Positions 34,427-36,433 of a stretch of DNA of 36,433 nucleotides are shown one piece after another. Position 1 is the stretch's first letter. Each line of letters begins with the position of its first letter. Source of the stretch: Apiotrichum sp. Y4204 (lineage: Eukaryota; Basidiomycota; Tremellomycetes; Trichosporonales; Trichosporonaceae); the NCBI GenBank assembly GCA_025531455.1, contig JAMYHL010000148.1, positions 1-36,433 on the forward strand. Direction: 5' to 3'. The translations under genes and the position numbers were made by a program. Below the pieces are notes generated by a model. It saw only the letters and a program-made list of their open reading frames with translations, did no database searches and was not told the DNA's origin.

Positions 34427-34480
34427 GTCACCCGTTGTCGGCTTGGCGCGACGGAACAAGACCGGTCGGCAACGGGTGAC
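34427..34480. repeat. 16-bp imperfect inverted repeat upstream of the lectin gene
   Basis: The arms GTCACCCGTTGTCGGC (34427-34442) and GTCGGCAACGGGTGAC (34465-34480) are complementary at 14 of 16 positions with a 22-nt spacer. It lies 130-185 bp upstream of the lectin start. It could be a dimer-binding site for a regulator or a DNA hairpin. Confidence 0.75.
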
Positions 34481-35181
34481 GAGAGAACGAACTTTGTATG
34501 GTCGAACCTTGTCCTTATACCACGTTCCCGATCATTCCTCCGAATCTTCGATAGGTTGAGTCAAGGATATGGAGGAGACGATTTAGGTTGAGTGTGTGGA
34601 GCGGTAGGAAGAAGGTTGCGTGGAATGTCACTGAACTGTTGTCCTGCGAAACGACTCCCGTGTGATCAGCTGATGAGTGTGGTAGAGTTGCTGTCAAGCG
34701 ATTGGAACGCGTGGAGATTGAGATAACGTGGTGAGCGTCGTAGGAACCATAAAACTGTCAGCGGGCTACAATGCGCAATGTAAGGTTGTCGCTCTTATGG
34801 CTTGGAGAACACAATACCTGATCCAAACTCGGAGACTCATTTCTTGGCGCTCGTCTGCGCCCAAAAACACGGCAAACCGTCCAATGCAGCTGGAAAAGTC
34901 GGGGCCTCGCCCGTGAAGCTGCAATCGCACCAAACTCGAAGGACCCATGGCCTACATCTGTGCGTGTCGCAGGTCGCCGAGCGCAAGTGTGTCAAGCTAC
35001 GTGGAGACTATGAGCGTCCCCTGTGGATGTTGCGCGACAGGAGAGGTGAGAATGAAGAGAGGATGATATGATGATGAGATGGCAACAATGTGAATGCCTC
35101 ATAGACAGACATCTCTCGACATCCTCTCTCCCTCCCTCTCGGGTGGCACCGCGAGACGCATCGGAACACAACGGAAGAGGC

Positions 35182-35232
35182 CACGTGGTGTCGGCCGAGC
35201 GTGTCCGGGTTTTGCAGCGGCTGCTCGGCCGA
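35182..35232. promoter_or_regulatory. E-box plus inverted TCGGCCGAGC pair
   Basis: A CACGTG at 35182-35187 is followed by TCGGCCGAGC (35191-35200) and its exact reverse complement GCTCGGCCGA (35223-35232). The element lies 155-205 bp upstream of the ATG at 35388. CGG/CCG-containing symmetric sites are typical for fungal Zn2Cys6 factors and CACGTG for bHLH factors. Their use here is inferred. Confidence 0.5.
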
Positions 35233-35308
35233 GAGGCCTGTGGGCGTGCGGCACCTTACGTAACTCTATGATGGTCCCGCGTGACCCTCCGTGTTGTTGA
35301 CATCCATC

Positions 35309-35386
35309 TCTCTCCATCTCTCATCTCTTCTCGACGTCTTGATCACATCTCCATCTCTCTCTCTCCATCTCTCCATCTCTTTGCAG
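35309..35386. repeat. CCATCTCT microsatellite in gene leader
   Basis: An imperfect CCATCTCT/CTCT tract runs up to TTTGCAG immediately before the ATG at 35388. It is either a pyrimidine-rich leader or the 3' end of a 5' UTR intron, with the acceptor CAG two bases before the start codon. Confidence 0.75.
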
Positions 35387-35387
35387 C

Positions 35388-36433
35388 ATGGGAGACCCAC
35401 TCCCACACGGTCCGGACACGTCATGGGCGCACTGGCTCAGGAACGCACCGGATCCGGCGTATCCCGTGGCACTGCAGCGAGGCGAAGAGAAGAAGCCGGC
35501 AAAGGGCATTGTGGCCAGTGCGTTGCGTGCCATCATCAAGCACAAGAGTGAAAGGGATGCAAACCCTGCCGCATCGTTTGTACGTCTACGCCCAACACTT
35601 GATACCGCCTATCTTGCCCCGACTGAGCTGTGCGCTGCACTCGACGACCGAGTGGGGGACACCTACTATCACATCAAGGAGATGACTACCGGTCACACCG
35701 CGCGTGCATGGCAAGCACATCCCATCACATCAGAGGCAGACATCGAGACTCGCTACGTCTGCACCTATCTTCCGTGCCTTTCCTCTCTCGCCGAAACCTC
35801 TCCTTTCAGCAACCTCGAGGCAAACACAATCTACCTGGCACGACAAAAAGCAGTCCCGTACCGCCATTACGACAACTCGCAGCACATCGCCTATGCGGAT
35901 GTGGTTAGCTGCGGTGCTCGAGAAGCCTTCTATGGGGCTCCTCACGAGTTCAAGTCAGACGCGAGGCTCACGGCTGCGCACTTCGACGCGCTGGATCGTG
36001 TAGGGGAACTCACAGTCGTTGGTCGACAAGAGTCTGCGGTGAGCCCAGAACCGTCAACAACCGCAGACGTGTTCGCAGACGCATCACGAGAGGATCTTGC
36101 CACCGACAGTTCGACATCACCTGGTTCGATGCCGAGGATTCAGACTACGACGCAGTCACGAGATGTTGCTACCGACTCCGTGGCTGCCGACATTGATGCC
36201 CAGCCTGTCGATACAGCGACCGCGACACCACCTACGGACATACTCGCCAAGCCGCACAAACGCGATCGAGACCATATCAAGTTCTACGTCGCCGCAGCCT
36301 TGGGGGACATTGCCGACGAGGTCGACAAGACACTCGCCGGAGGACTCGCAAAACTTGTCGAAGCTCTAAGCTACGCCTGGGCTGGTCCCACGCTGTATGC
36401 GTCGATCGGCAATTCAGGCCGGTGGGTTGCGAC
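35388..36433 (+). CDS. 5' part of a gene of unknown function, open to the window end (348 codons)
   Basis: The ATG at 35388 opens a frame with no stop for 1,046 nt to the end of the window. Other ORFs in this stretch are shadows. Codons prefer C/G in third position, as in neighbouring genes. The first 215 residues look folded: DTSWAHWLRNAPDPAYP near the start, RDANPAASFVRLRPTLD, then HYDNSQHIAYADVV and EAFYGAPHEFKSDARL. Residues about 220-300 form a Ser/Thr/Asp/Ala-rich linker with TTAD and VATDS patterns. A second ordered part begins near residue 305 (KRDRDHIKFYVAAALGDIADEVDK). A 28-nt in-frame GTGAGC...CGCAG segment after residue 217 could be removed as an intron without breaking the frame. 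No family is recognised. Confidence 0.7.
   Translation, partial: MGDPLPHGPDTSWAHWLRNAPDPAYPVALQRGEEKKPAKGIVASALRAIIKHKSERDANPAASFVRLRPTLDTAYLAPTELCAALDDRVGDTYYHIKEMTTGHTARAWQAHPITSEADIETRYVCTYLPCLSSLAETSPFSNLEANTIYLARQKAVPYRHYDNSQHIAYADVVSCGAREAFYGAPHEFKSDARLTAAHFDALDRVGELTVVGRQESAVSPEPSTTADVFADASREDLATDSSTSPGSMPRIQTTTQSRDVATDSVAADIDAQPVDTATATPPTDILAKPHKRDRDHIKFYVAAALGDIADEVDKTLAGGLAKLVEALSYAWAGPTLYASIGNSGRWVA

Larger units (their letters stand above)
34296..35387. other. About 1.1 kb divergent intergenic region
   Basis: It separates the lectin gene (minus, start 34295) from the plus-strand gene at 35388. No credible ORF was found; the largest (89 codons, 34802-35071, plus) has no motif and weak start context. 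It contains a near-perfect inverted repeat at 34427-34480, a CACGTG box, an inverted TCGGCCGA pair and a C/T microsatellite leader. Confidence 0.55.

Overview
The window looks like nuclear DNA of a fungus, most probably a basidiomycete. The genes in the right half are cut by many very short introns (mostly 31-65 nt, with GTRNGT-type donors and CTGAY/CTRAY-like branch sequences). They have pyrimidine-rich leaders and no bacterial-style operons or Shine-Dalgarno sites. The best recognisable product is a fungal Git1-type glycerophosphodiester/phosphate symporter. Intron size and protein style would suit Tremellomycetes (for example Trichosporonales), but that placement is inference.

Layout. (1) About 160-18,600 is a gene-free island. 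It has only short chance ORFs, microsatellites, small tandem duplications, a decamer array near 11.05 kb, and endlessly recurring short words (TTGCCATG, GGCATGTC, GCATGCATTGC, TTGCCTTG). It is a candidate regional centromere or heterochromatic island. (2) 18.98-20.9 kb holds two small plus-strand genes (69 aa and a spliced 89 aa product) and an interrupted coding-like stretch. (3) 21.2-26.4 kb is a divergent pair: a very large disordered S/P/K-rich protein on the minus strand (with a reading-frame break near 22.2 kb) and a plus-strand three-exon gene with a disordered T/S/E-rich N-terminus and an ordered helical C-terminus. (4) 26.4-27.9 kb is a small gene-free island made of the same words as the large one. 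(5) 27.9-30.55 kb is a 12-exon GIT1-like transporter on the minus strand. (6) 31.8-32.8 kb is a three-exon gene of unknown function (minus). (7) 33.56-34.3 kb is a five-exon secreted protein with a ricin-B-type beta-trefoil domain (minus). (8) 35,388 to the window end is the open 5' part of a plus-strand gene of unknown function.

The multi-exon models were assembled by hand from splice sites, reading phase and, for the transporter and the lectin, remembered family sequence patterns. No clear functional cluster is evident. The transporter and the secreted lectin suggest surface or nutrient functions on the right side, but co-regulation is not shown. No tRNA, rRNA, CRISPR or intact transposon was found.
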